DNA from: Salimicrobium album
GTDB lineage: Bacteria; Bacillota; Bacilli; Bacillales; Halobacillaceae
Assembly: GCF_900107115.1 (NCBI RefSeq)
Contig: NZ_FNOS01000001.1
Span: forward strand, 434,001 to 498,000
Direction: 5' to 3'
Length of the DNA: 64,000 nt
Below the pieces are notes generated by a model. That model had not been told where the DNA came from and did not search any database. It saw nothing but the letters and a program-made list of their open reading frames with translations. A program made the position numbers and the translations under genes. This document shows positions 44,139 to 52,258 of the stretch, piece after piece (position 1 is the stretch's first letter; each line of letters starts with the position of its first letter).

Positions 44139-45137
44139 TTATTTTGATGTAGAGGCGGCAGTATTCTGCTCTCTTTTTTCAGAGCGAAACTCCTTCAGGA
44201 GCTCCCGCACTTCGTCTGTGGATTCCGTGCTCATCAGTTTGTTCCTCAACTCACTGGCCCCACGGAAGCCTTTCACATATATTTTAAAGAACCGGCGAAG
44301 CGGCTTGAATATCCGTGGTTCCAGTTCTTCCGAATATTCATCATGAAGATCGAGCTGCAGATGAAGAAGATCAAGCAGTTCTTCGCTCGTATGCTCTTTT
44401 TTTTCCACTTCAAAAGCAAACGGGTTATGGAAAATACCGCGGCCTATCATTACTCCGTCCACTCCGTATTTCTCTACGAGTTCCAACCCTTTCTGCCGAT
44501 CCGGAATATCTCCGTTGATCGTAAGCAGGGTGTGAGGGGCAACTTCATCCCTCAGTGCTTTAATCTCCGGAATCAGTTCCCAGTGGGCATCGTAATTGCT
44601 CATTTCTTTTTTTGTGCGGAGGTGGATAGACAGATTTGCTATATCCTGTTCCAAAAGGTGTTTCAGCCACGTCTTCCACTCATCCACTCTCGTATATCCG
44701 AGTCTTGTCTTAACACTGACCGGCAAACCTCCGGCTTTCGCTTCCTGAATGATTTCTGCTGCGACGTCCGGGCGCCTGATCAGCCCGCATCCTTTCCCTT
44801 TTGTCGCTACATTGGGGGCGGGACACCCCATATTGATATCCACCCCTCTATAGCCCATTTCAGCCATACCGATGCTCATTTCACGAAAATGTTCCGGTCT
44901 GTCCCCCCATATATGAGCGACAATCGGCTGTTCGTCTTCGGTGAAAGTCAGACGGCCGCGTACGCTGCTTTTTCCGTCGGGATGACAATAGCTGTCCGTA
45001 TTAGTGAATTCAGTAAAGAAGACATCCGGCCGGGCCGCTTCACTGACGACGTGCCGAAATACGACATCCGTGACTGCCTCCATGGGAGCAAGTACGAAAA
45101 AAGGTTTTGGTAACTCCTTCCAGAAATTATCTTTCAT
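44139..45137 (-). CDS. dus: tRNA-dihydrouridine synthase
   Basis: An FMN-dependent TIM-barrel enzyme of about 332 residues that reduces uridine in tRNA. The N-terminus reads [16 protein letters not shown]; the active-site cysteine is in [19 protein letters not shown] near residue 100; the FMN phosphate site includes INGDIPD and [12 protein letters not shown]. It belongs to the DusB/DusC-like branch. ATG 45137 gives the usual N-terminus; a frame from 45173 adds residues lacking family similarity. A weak AAAGGG lies 13 bases ahead. Confidence 0.88.
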   Translation of the reverse strand: MKDNFWKELPKPFFVLAPMEAVTDVVFRHVVSEAARPDVFFTEFTNTDSYCHPDGKSSVRGRLTFTEDEQPIVAHIWGDRPEHFREMSIGMAEMGYRGVDINMGCPAPNVATKGKGCGLIRRPDVAAEIIQEAKAGGLPVSVKTRLGYTRVDEWKTWLKHLLEQDIANLSIHLRTKKEMSNYDAHWELIPEIKALRDEVAPHTLLTINGDIPDRQKGLELVEKYGVDGVMIGRGIFHNPFAFEVEKKEHTSEELLDLLHLQLDLHDEYSEELEPRIFKPLRRFFKIYVKGFRGASELRNKLMSTESTDEVRELLKEFRSEKREQNTAASTSK

Positions 45138-45275
45138 AATATATCCGAACCCTTTCTTTCCAGCACTATTCATGCTGCACTAGAGAATTATATTTCCTGT
45201 TTCTTTTACGGTTTTTCTGAACTGAATAATATTTTAACATTATATACTCTAAGGGGAAGTGTTTCAAAGTGCAAG

Positions 45276-45308
45276 AAAAAAATAAGCACCGGTAAAATAC
45301 CGGGCTTA
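45276..45308 (-). terminator. Rho-independent terminator of rlmCD
   Basis: AAGCCCGGTA and TACCGGTGCTT pair, followed by ATTTTTTTC on the minus strand. The stem begins at the stop codon. Confidence 0.82.
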
Positions 45309-46718
45309 TCGGCCACTTTTCTCTAACAGCACTGCCGTCTCCACGTGATAAGTCTGAGGAAACATATCCACCGGGTGGATCTCCTGTACTTTATACCCGT
45401 GTTTCTTCAGATAATAAAGATCTCTCACCTGAGTTTCCGGGTTACACGAAACATACACTACCCGCTCAGGTCCGAGTTTCACGACGCTCGACAGAAAAGC
45501 CTCATCACTGCCGCTTCGCGGGGGATCAAGAATAACTACGTCCGCTTTTTTGCCTTCCGCAGCCATTTTCATCATAAAATTCCCGGCATCTCCCTCGTAA
45601 AAGCGGGCGTTGGTCACTTTATTGTGCCTGGAGTTGCGGATGGCATCTTTGACTGCTCCTTTATTCATCTCTACTCCGATCACTTTACCCGCCTGTTTGC
45701 TGGCAAGCAATCCGATAGTGCCGATGCCGCAGTAGGCATCGATCACCGTCTCCTTCCCGGTCAAACCGGCAAGTTCCACTGCTTTTCCATACAGTTTCTC
45801 CGTCTGTACCGGGTTGATCTGGTAAAAAGACTTTGCAGAGATTTCAAACTCCATACCTCCGATTGTATCCGTGATATACCCTTTACCGAACAGAACTTTT
45901 TCCTGTTTACCAAGTACCATGCTGTCGCTGCGCGTATTGATATTCTGGATAATCGTTGAAATTTCCGGATGATCACGCCGAAGAGCTTTGAGGAAATTAT
46001 TTTTCCCTTTGAATTCGGGAGTGCCGGTAACGAGTACCACCATCACTTCTCCGCTCGTTTTACCTGTTTTTATCAGTACGTGACGGAGAAACCCCCGATT
46101 TGTATCTTCATTATAGGCCCGAAGTTTAAAAGAGACCAGCAGTTCCTTGATGGTGGCAATGATGGCGTCCGCTTTCGGATCGTGGATCAGACAACGATCG
46201 ATTTCGATCAGATCATGAGAGTTGGCCGCGTACAGTCCTCCAATAATCTGACGTTTCCTGTTTTCACCGAAAGTCATCGTATTTTTATTGCGATAATCAA
46301 AAGGGTGGTCCATAGTCATAATCCGCTCAGGCTTCCCGAACGGCTGCATAAGCCGGTCGACTATACTTTGTTTAAAATCATTCTGGGCAAGCGGAGTCAT
46401 ATGTTGTATCTGACACCCGCCACACACGTAAAAGTAAGGGCAGGGAGCCTCCTGTCTCACTTCGCTCTTTTCTGTCACCCGGACGACTTCAGCCGGTCCT
46501 CGCTTTGGAACGGCCACTTCCGCTTTTTCACCCGGAAGGAGGTGCGGAATCTCGAGACGTTTTCCCTTCCACGTCGCTATCCCTTTTCCATCGTCCGTAA
46601 GTCCTGTACAGGTCACTTCCGTCGTTTTAGGCTGCTCCTGTTTCAATGAATGCGGTTTTCCGGAAGGGGCCGGTCTGTTATGAGGTTTCTTCCGATTCTT
46701 CTTTTTATTTTTAGCCAA
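45306..46718 (-). CDS. rlmCD: 23S rRNA (uracil-5-)-methyltransferase, RlmCD type
   Basis: A TrmA-family enzyme of 470 residues. After a very basic N-terminal extension (about 30 residues) comes a TRAM domain (TCTGLTDDGKGIATWKGK), then the [4Fe-4S] cluster motif CPYFYVCGGCQIQHM near residue 92. SAM-binding IDAYCGIGTIGLLA and the catalytic VSCNPET follow. In Bacillus this enzyme makes m5U at positions 747 and 1939 of 23S rRNA. TTG 46718 is preferred: AGGAGG ends nine bases ahead, while TTG 46739 precedes the site. Confidence 0.88.
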   Translation of the reverse strand: MAKNKKKNRKKPHNRPAPSGKPHSLKQEQPKTTEVTCTGLTDDGKGIATWKGKRLEIPHLLPGEKAEVAVPKRGPAEVVRVTEKSEVRQEAPCPYFYVCGGCQIQHMTPLAQNDFKQSIVDRLMQPFGKPERIMTMDHPFDYRNKNTMTFGENRKRQIIGGLYAANSHDLIEIDRCLIHDPKADAIIATIKELLVSFKLRAYNEDTNRGFLRHVLIKTGKTSGEVMVVLVTGTPEFKGKNNFLKALRRDHPEISTIIQNINTRSDSMVLGKQEKVLFGKGYITDTIGGMEFEISAKSFYQINPVQTEKLYGKAVELAGLTGKETVIDAYCGIGTIGLLASKQAGKVIGVEMNKGAVKDAIRNSRHNKVTNARFYEGDAGNFMMKMAAEGKKADVVILDPPRSGSDEAFLSSVVKLGPERVVYVSCNPETQVRDLYYLKKHGYKVQEIHPVDMFPQTYHVETAVLLEKSGR

Positions 46719-46782
46719 CGCATGATGCCTCCTATTCAATCTTCTACTTTTAAGGGTACCATATCTTTTTTTGAAAAAGACA

Positions 46783-46819
46783 AAATAAAGCGTGGAGCTT
46801 TGTCAGGCTCCACGCTTTG
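46783..46819 (-). terminator. Rho-independent terminator of the betaine-binding gene
   Basis: AAAGCGTGGAGC pairs with GCTCCACGCTTT and is followed by ATTTTGTC on the minus strand. Confidence 0.8.
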
Positions 46820-46825
46820 ATACTA

Positions 46826-47734
46826 TTATTCAGCCGGTTCCAGATCTTCAATGGACTCGATGTCCATATACTCCGGTACCGCCAGGCCAATTTTTGCTCC
46901 TGTGATGGCTTCATTTACCTTGACGAGGTTATCTTTATGTTCCTCGTAGAAACTACCGTGCGTTTTGGGCAGCCAGGCAGCTAGAGTAGCGTCGGCATCT
47001 CCCTGAGCTAAAGCTTCAAACACGATAGCCGGATCTACGGGAGTCAACGTCACTTCATACCCCTTTTGTTCAAGGACACGTTTTGTCATATTACCTGTCA
47101 GTCGCTCAGAATCCCACGGAGTCATGACAAGTTCCATCGACTTCCCTTCGCCTTCCGGTGCTTCGGCGATCCACTCATCGACCTTATCCTGATTTTCATC
47201 AACCCACGTCTGAGCTACTTCCTCAATAGGAGTTTCCTGTGCTTTAAGCATCAGTTCTTCAAGAGTTGAAATATCCCAGCCTATTTTTTCAAGAATCTGG
47301 TAAGCGCCCGGGTACTCTTCTTTAAAACCTGTCCGGGCCAGTGTAGTAATCTGTTCTGACCCGCCGTAAGCCCCCTCCGGATCTTCAAGGTACTTCAGAT
47401 CCCATTTTGCGAACATGTAGTGAGGTGACCATCCGACCACGACTACAGGTTCTTCCGCTTTGATAGCATCTCCGAGAGAAGTGAGCATAGCCGCTGTCGA
47501 AGCTGTTTCATGTTCCCAACCGTTAAGGGAGTCATAGGTCTCCACGGCCTCTTCGGTAGCTACCGTTGCACCTGCTCCCGGTTCTATTCCGACAATAGTA
47601 TGTTCCACTTCTTCACTGACGTTTGTTTCACCGCCTGAAGAAGCTTGTTCACTGTCGCTTCCACAGCCCGACATCAGCAGGGACACAGACAGGAAAGACA
47701 CTATTCCTACGTTCTTTCTCAAAGATTTCCACAT
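46826..47734 (-). CDS. Glycine betaine/proline-type ABC substrate-binding lipoprotein
   Basis: A secreted binding protein of about 302 residues. The signal ends in the lipobox LLMSGCGS (Cys near residue 24). The domain is OpuAC-like, with VVVVGWSPHYMFAKWDLKYLEDP and a second half (ELVMTPWDSERL, LAAWLPKTHG) contributing the aromatic residues that cage quaternary amines. No permease or ATPase gene adjoins, so it is an orphan partner of an Opu system elsewhere. ATG 47734 gives a standard signal peptide; a frame from 47779 precedes AGGAG. Confidence 0.85.
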   Translation of the reverse strand: MWKSLRKNVGIVSFLSVSLLMSGCGSDSEQASSGGETNVSEEVEHTIVGIEPGAGATVATEEAVETYDSLNGWEHETASTAAMLTSLGDAIKAEEPVVVVGWSPHYMFAKWDLKYLEDPEGAYGGSEQITTLARTGFKEEYPGAYQILEKIGWDISTLEELMLKAQETPIEEVAQTWVDENQDKVDEWIAEAPEGEGKSMELVMTPWDSERLTGNMTKRVLEQKGYEVTLTPVDPAIVFEALAQGDADATLAAWLPKTHGSFYEEHKDNLVKVNEAITGAKIGLAVPEYMDIESIEDLEPAE

Positions 47735-47784
47735 ACATTTTACAGCTCCTTTAATAAACGATCCTTTTTTGAAACACAATTGTA

Positions 47785-47813
47785 AATGTACGCGTAATCC
47801 GAAGTCTTATCAA
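47785..47813 (-). promoter_or_regulatory. Sigma-A promoter of the betaine-binding gene
   Basis: On the minus strand TTGATA and TACATT are separated by 17 bases, about 50 bases before the start codon. Confidence 0.6.
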
Positions 47814-47945
47814 CGTGTAAATCCCTTCATTATCAGGAGCAAAACCTTTCGTGTTACTTTCTGACCGAAACGAAATGGAAATGATACCGATTTCCTCAAT
47901 GATACTCGAATTTTCGGAAAATATGGATGTTACAGATGTTTTCGT

Positions 47946-48314
47946 TTATCTCCAAAAGGAAGTACAGTTCTTTTTTTCAGCTATGTTATATGAAATCATT
48001 CGCTTTAAAAGATCATAGTCTACAGGCTTTGACCAGGGAATCTGCAACAGCATTTTCGTATGTCTATATCCTGCGTCTTCTATCGCTTTCGAAAAATGGA
48101 TAATGCCTTCTTTCTCCGGCGAGACAGCCATATGTTTTTTGGACGCACTGAATCCGATGATGTATGTGCCGTGATCTGTGAACATAGGCTGGTTCCACGC
48201 GATTCTTCCATTAAGCTGCGGAAATTCTTCCCTCACCCACATGAGCACTTCTTCTATCCGCTCCCTCGCTTCAGGTACGGTGAGCGTTTCCAGGTATTCT
48301 TCGAACGTTTCCAT
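47946..48314 (-). CDS. DUF1801 family protein (YdhG-like)
   Basis: A 122-residue cytoplasmic protein. It matches the DUF1801/YdhG group, with RIAWNQPMFTDHGTYIIGFSASKKHMAVSP in the middle and a C-terminal LLQIPWSKPVDYDLLKRMI. Some members are called iron chaperones (frataxin-like), but evidence is thin. ATG 48314 follows GGGGAGA. It lies 12 bases after the kinase gene and is probably co-transcribed with it. Confidence 0.78.
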   Translation of the reverse strand: METFEEYLETLTVPEARERIEEVLMWVREEFPQLNGRIAWNQPMFTDHGTYIIGFSASKKHMAVSPEKEGIIHFSKAIEDAGYRHTKMLLQIPWSKPVDYDLLKRMISYNIAEKKNCTSFWR

Positions 48315-48326
48315 AAGTCTCTCCCC

Positions 48327-49412
48327 CTAACTTTGCAGTTGATTATACAGTTTTTCCTTGGAAAGAGCGGCGACGGTTTCTTTACTCTGCCACGCCTCGG
48401 CAGCCGCCGCCATTCCGAGCAGAATCGAATCGCGAAACGATTCCTCATGGGTATAGCCGAAAAGCATGCCGCTGATAAAAGCTTCCTTAACCCCGGTACC
48501 ATCTTCCACAGTATGCGGGTACGGTGCCGCGTACTCTTCTTCCCCCGTATCCGTTCTTACAAATACTCCGTCCGTATCAAGGTGGATGACAACCTTTGAG
48601 ACACCACGTCTGATCATGAGCTCACAGGCTTCCCTCCATTTTTCCTTCGTTCCTCCATGCACGCCCGTAAGTTCCGCTGCTTCTTCCCGGTTGATGAATA
48701 ACACACCGACTCCGCTTAAGTCTTCCGGCAGTCGCTTCATTTTCGTCGTAGAAACCGTATGTATCCAAAGGTGACGGTCTTCTTTATCTGCCCGCTGAAT
48801 CAAATAGGAAAGTGTGGCTTCCGGCAGGTTCGTATCTGCAAAAATCACTTCCGAAGAAGCAATATGCGGCCACTTCGCTTCAAGAAGCCCGGCGGTGAAG
48901 CGGTCATACAATTCCATATCTGCCACTGCCAGCACCAGTTCTCCGGACGAATCGAGGATAGAAGTGTAGGCTCCTGTTTTTTCTCCATTCAGAGCAAATG
49001 ACTGCGAAACGTCCACTCCCTGCTGTTTCGTTTGTTTCATAAGCCATTCCCCGTCCTGGTCTTCTCCGGTAAGTGCAATAAGAGAAACATCACAGGTCAG
49101 CTTCCCGAGGTTTTCAGCCACGTTTCTGGCTACACCCCCAAGGCTCTGAAGAGAGAAAACAGGGTTGGAAGTTCCGTATTGCACCTGTGAAAGCGTGCGG
49201 TTCTTCCGGTCGATATTCGCCCCTCCAATACAGAAGATTTTCGACTCCTCTTTCAGAACATAGGCCCTTCCTACAATCTCCCCTTTTTTTGTAAGCGTTG
49301 AGATGTATCCGGCTACTGCCGAGCGTGAAAGATTTAATTTTTCCGATAGCTGCTGCTGGGTGATGAACGGATTTTCTTTGATTAATTCCAAAATACGCTG
49401 GTCTTTCAACAC
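48327..49412 (-). CDS. PfkB family nucleoside/sugar kinase with N-terminal HTH
   Basis: A 361-residue fusion. Residues 1-55 form a winged helix (ILELIKENPFITQQQLSEKL, NLSRSAVAGYISTLTKKGEI). The remainder is a PfkB kinase with FCIGGANIDRKNRT, SLGGVARNVAENLGKL and a C-terminal VEDGTGVKEAFISGM. In that last motif the usual GAGD reads GTGVKEA, so the catalytic Asp is replaced by Lys-Glu and activity is questionable. It resembles E. coli YeiI and is a paralogue of PsuK at 42022. GTG 49412 follows GAAGGG. It may be a sugar- or nucleoside-responsive regulator. Confidence 0.78.
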   Translation of the reverse strand: MLKDQRILELIKENPFITQQQLSEKLNLSRSAVAGYISTLTKKGEIVGRAYVLKEESKIFCIGGANIDRKNRTLSQVQYGTSNPVFSLQSLGGVARNVAENLGKLTCDVSLIALTGEDQDGEWLMKQTKQQGVDVSQSFALNGEKTGAYTSILDSSGELVLAVADMELYDRFTAGLLEAKWPHIASSEVIFADTNLPEATLSYLIQRADKEDRHLWIHTVSTTKMKRLPEDLSGVGVLFINREEAAELTGVHGGTKEKWREACELMIRRGVSKVVIHLDTDGVFVRTDTGEEEYAAPYPHTVEDGTGVKEAFISGMLFGYTHEESFRDSILLGMAAAAEAWQSKETVAALSKEKLYNQLQS

Positions 49413-49609
49413 AAACGACCCTTCCTTCACCAAATTTATTTACTTAACATTATACCATACCTTCTCTTAGGAAAAGGGGGTACAAATATCCCCCTTACCC
49501 CGTTTGGCGGTATTGCCTCACGTACTATGTGGTTTAATGAAAAACTGAACGGGAAATAAAAACAGAGGACCGTTCAGGACGGACGGAATATGTAACAGGA
49601 GGGATTTGA

Positions 49610-50284
49610 ATGATGGAAGAGCAGCATAATACAGAAGAACAGAAACACTATGGCTTGCCGCGTATCGGTGAAAAAGCCCCTGACTTCACTGCTCAGACGA
49701 CACACGGAGAGCTTTCTCTCGATGATTACGAAGGAAAATGGTTCGTTCTATTTTCCCATCCGGCAGATTTTACACCTGTATGCACGACAGAATTCGTAGC
49801 GTTTCAGGGGATTTATGATCAGTTGCGGGAAATGAACACAGAACTCCTCGGACTGAGTGTGGACAGCATCACTTCCCATATTGCCTGGATACGGAATATT
49901 GAAGAAAATTTCGATACGAAAATCGAGTTCCCGGTAATCGCCGACCTTGATAAACAGGTGGCTACCAAGTTCGGTATGATTATGCCGGAAAGCAGCGGTA
50001 CTGAAGCTTCCCGTGCCGTTTTTGTGATTGATGACAAAGGAACAATCCGTTCTCTCATATATTATCCGCTCACTACCGGCCGGAATATGGGTGAAATCGT
50101 ACGGCTCGTCGAGGCTCTCAGAACTACCGACAAACACGGAGTTTCCACTCCGGCTGACTGGACGAAAGGAAACAAAGTTGTCGCATCTCCTCCAAAAACA
50201 GTTGAAGATGCCCGCGCAAGAGAAAACGACGATTCCTATGAGTGTGTAGACTGGTACTTCTGCAAAAAAGACTTAAAAGAATAA
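49610..50284 (+). CDS. Peroxiredoxin, 1-Cys (Prx6) type
   Basis: A 224-residue thiol peroxidase. The active-site motif HPADFTPVCTTEF places the peroxidatic cysteine at Cys58, followed by the conserved SVDSITSHIAWI and the Arg of GTEASRAVFVID. Length and the long C-terminal arm (WTKGNKVVASPP) fit the Prx6 branch. Two further cysteines near the end (YECVDWYFCKK) could act as resolving residues. CAGGAGGG precedes ATG 49610. It is monocistronic. Confidence 0.9.
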   Translation: MMEEQHNTEEQKHYGLPRIGEKAPDFTAQTTHGELSLDDYEGKWFVLFSHPADFTPVCTTEFVAFQGIYDQLREMNTELLGLSVDSITSHIAWIRNIEENFDTKIEFPVIADLDKQVATKFGMIMPESSGTEASRAVFVIDDKGTIRSLIYYPLTTGRNMGEIVRLVEALRTTDKHGVSTPADWTKGNKVVASPPKTVEDARARENDDSYECVDWYFCKKDLKE

Positions 50285-50295
50285 TGTTCATAAAT

Positions 50296-50325
50296 AATAC
50301 GGGGCCCTCAGCGGGTCCCGTATTG
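50296..50325. terminator. Hairpin after the peroxiredoxin gene
   Basis: AATACGGGGCCC pairs with GGGTCCCGTATT around a short loop between two converging genes. T-runs are weak on both strands. Confidence 0.6.
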
Positions 50326-50334
50326 TCATGCGGT

Positions 50335-50808
50335 TCAGGTTCGCAGCTCAGCTTTTTCTTCCCGCTGTTTCTTTCTCGCGGCAGCCGTTCTGTTCAGTTC
50401 TTTCTCTTCTTCCGTTTCCGGAATGACGTGGGGGACTGGTTTCGGGCGCCCTTCTTCGTCCATTGCCACCATTGTAAGAAATGATTCGGTCGTCATTTTC
50501 TGCTCTCCACTGAGCAGATCATCTGCGAATACTTTCACATACACTTCCATAGAAGTCCGACCTGTCTTCGTTACACAGGCTTCAATCGTCAGAGCTTCTC
50601 CCACTCTGGCAGTAGATATGAAATTCACGGAGTCGATCGAAGCCGTCACTACGATAGCATTGGAGTGTTTCATTGCGGTAAGGGCAGCAACTTCGTCGAT
50701 ATATGCAAGGACTTTCCCTCCGAAAATCGTTCCAAGATGGTTAGTGTCCGGGGGAAATATAAGTCTTGTCTGGGTTACTTTTGAACAACGTACAGGTATC
50801 TGATCCAT
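50335..50808 (-). CDS. Acyl-CoA thioesterase (hotdog fold, YkhA-like)
   Basis: A 157-residue hotdog-fold hydrolase with FPPDTNHLGTIFGGKVLAYIDEVAAL near the N-terminus, which contains the catalytic Asn/Asp region, and SIDSVNFISTARVGEALTIEA. A basic, Glu/Arg-rich C-terminal tail (ELNRTAAARKKQREEKAELRT) follows. It hydrolyses acyl-CoA thioesters. ATG 50808 follows AGAGGAGG; a frame from 50847 precedes it. A cobalamin riboswitch transcript ends, or reads through, about 75 bases upstream. Confidence 0.85.
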   Translation of the reverse strand: MDQIPVRCSKVTQTRLIFPPDTNHLGTIFGGKVLAYIDEVAALTAMKHSNAIVVTASIDSVNFISTARVGEALTIEACVTKTGRTSMEVYVKVFADDLLSGEQKMTTESFLTMVAMDEEGRPKPVPHVIPETEEEKELNRTAAARKKQREEKAELRT

Positions 50809-50825
50809 CGTTTCTTCCTCCTCTT

Positions 50826-50840
50826 TTATCGCTGCGATAA
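50826..50840. promoter_or_regulatory. Perfect 15-bp palindrome ahead of the thioesterase gene
   Basis: The sequence ttatcgctgcgataa has two 7-base arms around one central base and lies just upstream of the AGAGGAGG site. It may be an operator or an mRNA hairpin. I cannot assign it to a known regulator. Confidence 0.45.
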
Positions 50841-50876
50841 CGACCACAGGAAAGGTCTCTTTTCACCTTGACTCCA

Positions 50877-50908
50877 TTAAAATACCTTCCCGTCAGCTAG
50901 CAGGAAGG
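50877..50908 (-). terminator. Probable terminator of the riboswitch transcript
   Basis: CCTTCC and GGAAGG arms enclose a 12-base loop, followed by TATTTTAA on the minus strand. It overlaps the end of the 23-codon ORF. The U-tract is short, so read-through into the thioesterase gene is possible. Confidence 0.5.
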
Positions 50909-50968
50909 CGGATAAGAAAGTATCGACGGTCCAGGCCCGTATCGGCGTCCCGGTTTAAGATATTTCAC
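50897..50968 (-). CDS. 23-codon ORF directly under cobalamin riboswitch control
   Basis: The ORF starts at GTG 50968, seven bases after AGGAGG, and encodes KYLKPGRRYGPGPSILSYPP followed by SC. The site is partly buried in a predicted hairpin next to the riboswitch. The Pro/Gly/Tyr-rich peptide resembles nothing I know. It may be a leader peptide, a true miniprotein or the remnant of a lost riboswitch-controlled gene. Confidence 0.4.
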   Translation of the reverse strand: MKYLKPGRRYGPGPSILSYPPSC

Positions 50969-50970
50969 GT

Positions 50971-51004
50971 AACATCCTCCTATTCTCCCGTAGGATTTCA
51001 TGTT
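50971..51004 (-). promoter_or_regulatory. Sequestering hairpin of the cobalamin riboswitch
   Basis: AACAT pairs with ATGTT and TCCTA with TAGGA. The second arm takes up part of the AGGAGG site of the 23-codon ORF. This is the layout of an expression platform that turns off translation. Confidence 0.5.
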
Positions 51005-51007
51005 CTT

Positions 51008-51161
51008 TCCGGTGGCAGGTCTCCTGACTCAGGTTCCTCACTCTGTACGCCTTCCCGTCTTTTTCAGACAGTGGATTGATACGAAGCTCCCCTTTACAGT
51101 GGCGGGACCGTGCCGGATTCTACCGGGCTTCCCTTTTAACACAGATGTTGTGACCACCGGA
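51008..51161 (-). promoter_or_regulatory. Cobalamin riboswitch
   Basis: On the minus strand the aptamer is closed by TCCGGTGG pairing with CCACCGGA. Inside are the hallmark blocks: AAAAGGGAAGCCCGGT, GAATCCGGCACGGTCCCGCC (with ACTGT next), and the 3' part GAGTGAGGAACCTGAGTCAG followed by GAGACCTGCC. These define the B12 aptamer core. A sigma-A promoter lies about 30 bases upstream. Downstream come a sequestering hairpin and a 23-codon ORF, and only then the thioesterase gene. Confidence 0.88.
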
Positions 51162-51197
51162 CGTATTCAGTTGTTGAGGGGAGATCCCCTCCTTTCC

Positions 51198-51226
51198 ACT
51201 ATCCTGCAAACGATTCGATCTGTCAA
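51198..51226 (-). promoter_or_regulatory. Promoter of the cobalamin riboswitch transcript
   Basis: TTGACA (51226-51221) and GATAGT (51203-51198) are 17 bases apart on the minus strand. The RNA would start near 51191. Confidence 0.65.
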
Positions 51227-51273
51227 TCAGCATTCCCGCTTTTCGATTCTCGACTCTCCATGAAATTTGTGCA

Positions 51274-51314
51274 TAAAAAAAGAGAGATGTGTTCAGACAT
51301 CTCCTCTTTTTTTT
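51274..51314. terminator. Bidirectional terminator after the ZIP gene
   Basis: An AGAGAGATGT arm pairs with ACATCTCCTCT and has T-runs on both sides. It separates the ZIP transcript from the riboswitch unit. Confidence 0.88.
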
Positions 51315-51321
51315 ATAATCC

Positions 51322-52140
51322 TTAACCGAGCGCAACATCTAGCGTCATCATAAGGGCGAAACCGAACATTAGACTCATAGAAGCAATGTTGACATTCCCC
51401 TTTTCATGGGAGCCCGGGATAATTTCTTTAGCTACCACGAAAATCATGGCTCCAGCCGCAAAGCTTAAGGCGTAAGGCAGGACCGGTTCTATAATTATAA
51501 CGGCAGCCGCCCCCACTACTGCGGAAATAGGTTCTACCATTCCGGAAAACTGTCCAAACATGAAACTTTTCTTTTTCTTCATACCTTCCCGGTAAAGAGG
51601 CATGGAAACTGCCGCTCCTTCCGGGAAGTTCTGTATACCGATACCAATCGCAAGAGCTATCGCTCCACCGAGAGCCGCACCGGACCCGTCCGAAGCTACA
51701 GCACCGAAAGCCACACCAACCGCTAATCCTTCCGGGATATTGTGGAGGGTCATCGAGAACATTAGCAGTGCCGTACGACTCTTCGCTCTTTTATTTTTAA
51801 TGTCGTACATGTACTTATCGAGGTCTACAAATGGTATGACACGATCGATAAAGAGAAGCAGAAACCCACCGAGAAGAAAACCTACGACAGCAGGAAACCA
51901 GGAGGGCAGCGGACCTTCCGCCCCTCTCTCTATAGCCGGAGCGAGCAGCGACCAGTAACTGGCTGCAATCATGACTCCTCCTGCGAACGCGAGCATACTG
52001 TCCAGAAACTTTTGACTCGATCCTTTTATTAAGAAAACGAGGGCTGCTCCGAGAGCAGTCATCCCCCAAGTGAATAAAGAGCCCAGCAAAGCCAGAATCA
52101 CGGGATTTATATTACCTAATTGTTCAAAAATATTCCTCAC
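51322..52140 (-). CDS. ZIP family divalent metal transporter
   Basis: A membrane importer of about 272 residues and eight helices. The two ZIP metal-site helices read MTLHNIPEGLAVGVAFG and IGIQNFPEGAAVSMPL, and the N-terminus contains SLFTWGMTALGAALVF, typical of the GufA/ZupT branch. An MntR-like box lies in the leader, so manganese is the likely cargo. The start is unclear: TTG 52164 falls inside that box and has no ribosome binding site; GTG 52140 is reported, and an ATT at 52131 six bases after AGGTG is also possible. Confidence 0.82.
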   Translation of the reverse strand: MRNIFEQLGNINPVILALLGSLFTWGMTALGAALVFLIKGSSQKFLDSMLAFAGGVMIAASYWSLLAPAIERGAEGPLPSWFPAVVGFLLGGFLLLFIDRVIPFVDLDKYMYDIKNKRAKSRTALLMFSMTLHNIPEGLAVGVAFGAVASDGSGAALGGAIALAIGIGIQNFPEGAAVSMPLYREGMKKKKSFMFGQFSGMVEPISAVVGAAAVIIIEPVLPYALSFAAGAMIFVVAKEIIPGSHEKGNVNIASMSLMFGFALMMTLDVALG

Positions 52141-52149
52141 CTCATCATT

Positions 52150-52165
52150 TTTGCCTTCAGGCAAA
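52150..52165. promoter_or_regulatory. MntR-like operator
   Basis: The palindrome tttgccttcaggcaaa closely resembles the Bacillus MntR box (TTTGCCTTAAGGAAAC). It lies about 10-25 bases downstream of the expected transcription start of the ZIP gene, a position suited to repression by Mn(II)-MntR. Confidence 0.65.
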
Positions 52166-52181
52166 TTTCATCGATATGGTT

Positions 52182-52210
52182 ATTCTACTTTTTTTGTTTC
52201 CCCGAGTCAA
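52182..52210 (-). promoter_or_regulatory. Sigma-A promoter of the ZIP gene
   Basis: On the minus strand TTGACT and TAGAAT are separated by 17 bases. Transcription would start near 52175. Confidence 0.68.
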
Positions 52211-52258
52211 CTTTTAATGTGCAATTCTTTTTGTTTAATGGCTTTACTTGCGGCACGT

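Noticed and set aside
51000-51338. Open frames on both strands across the cobalamin riboswitch
   Set aside because: The region is a structured RNA with clear aptamer motifs and its own promoter; the frames lack suitable ribosome binding sites and family similarity.
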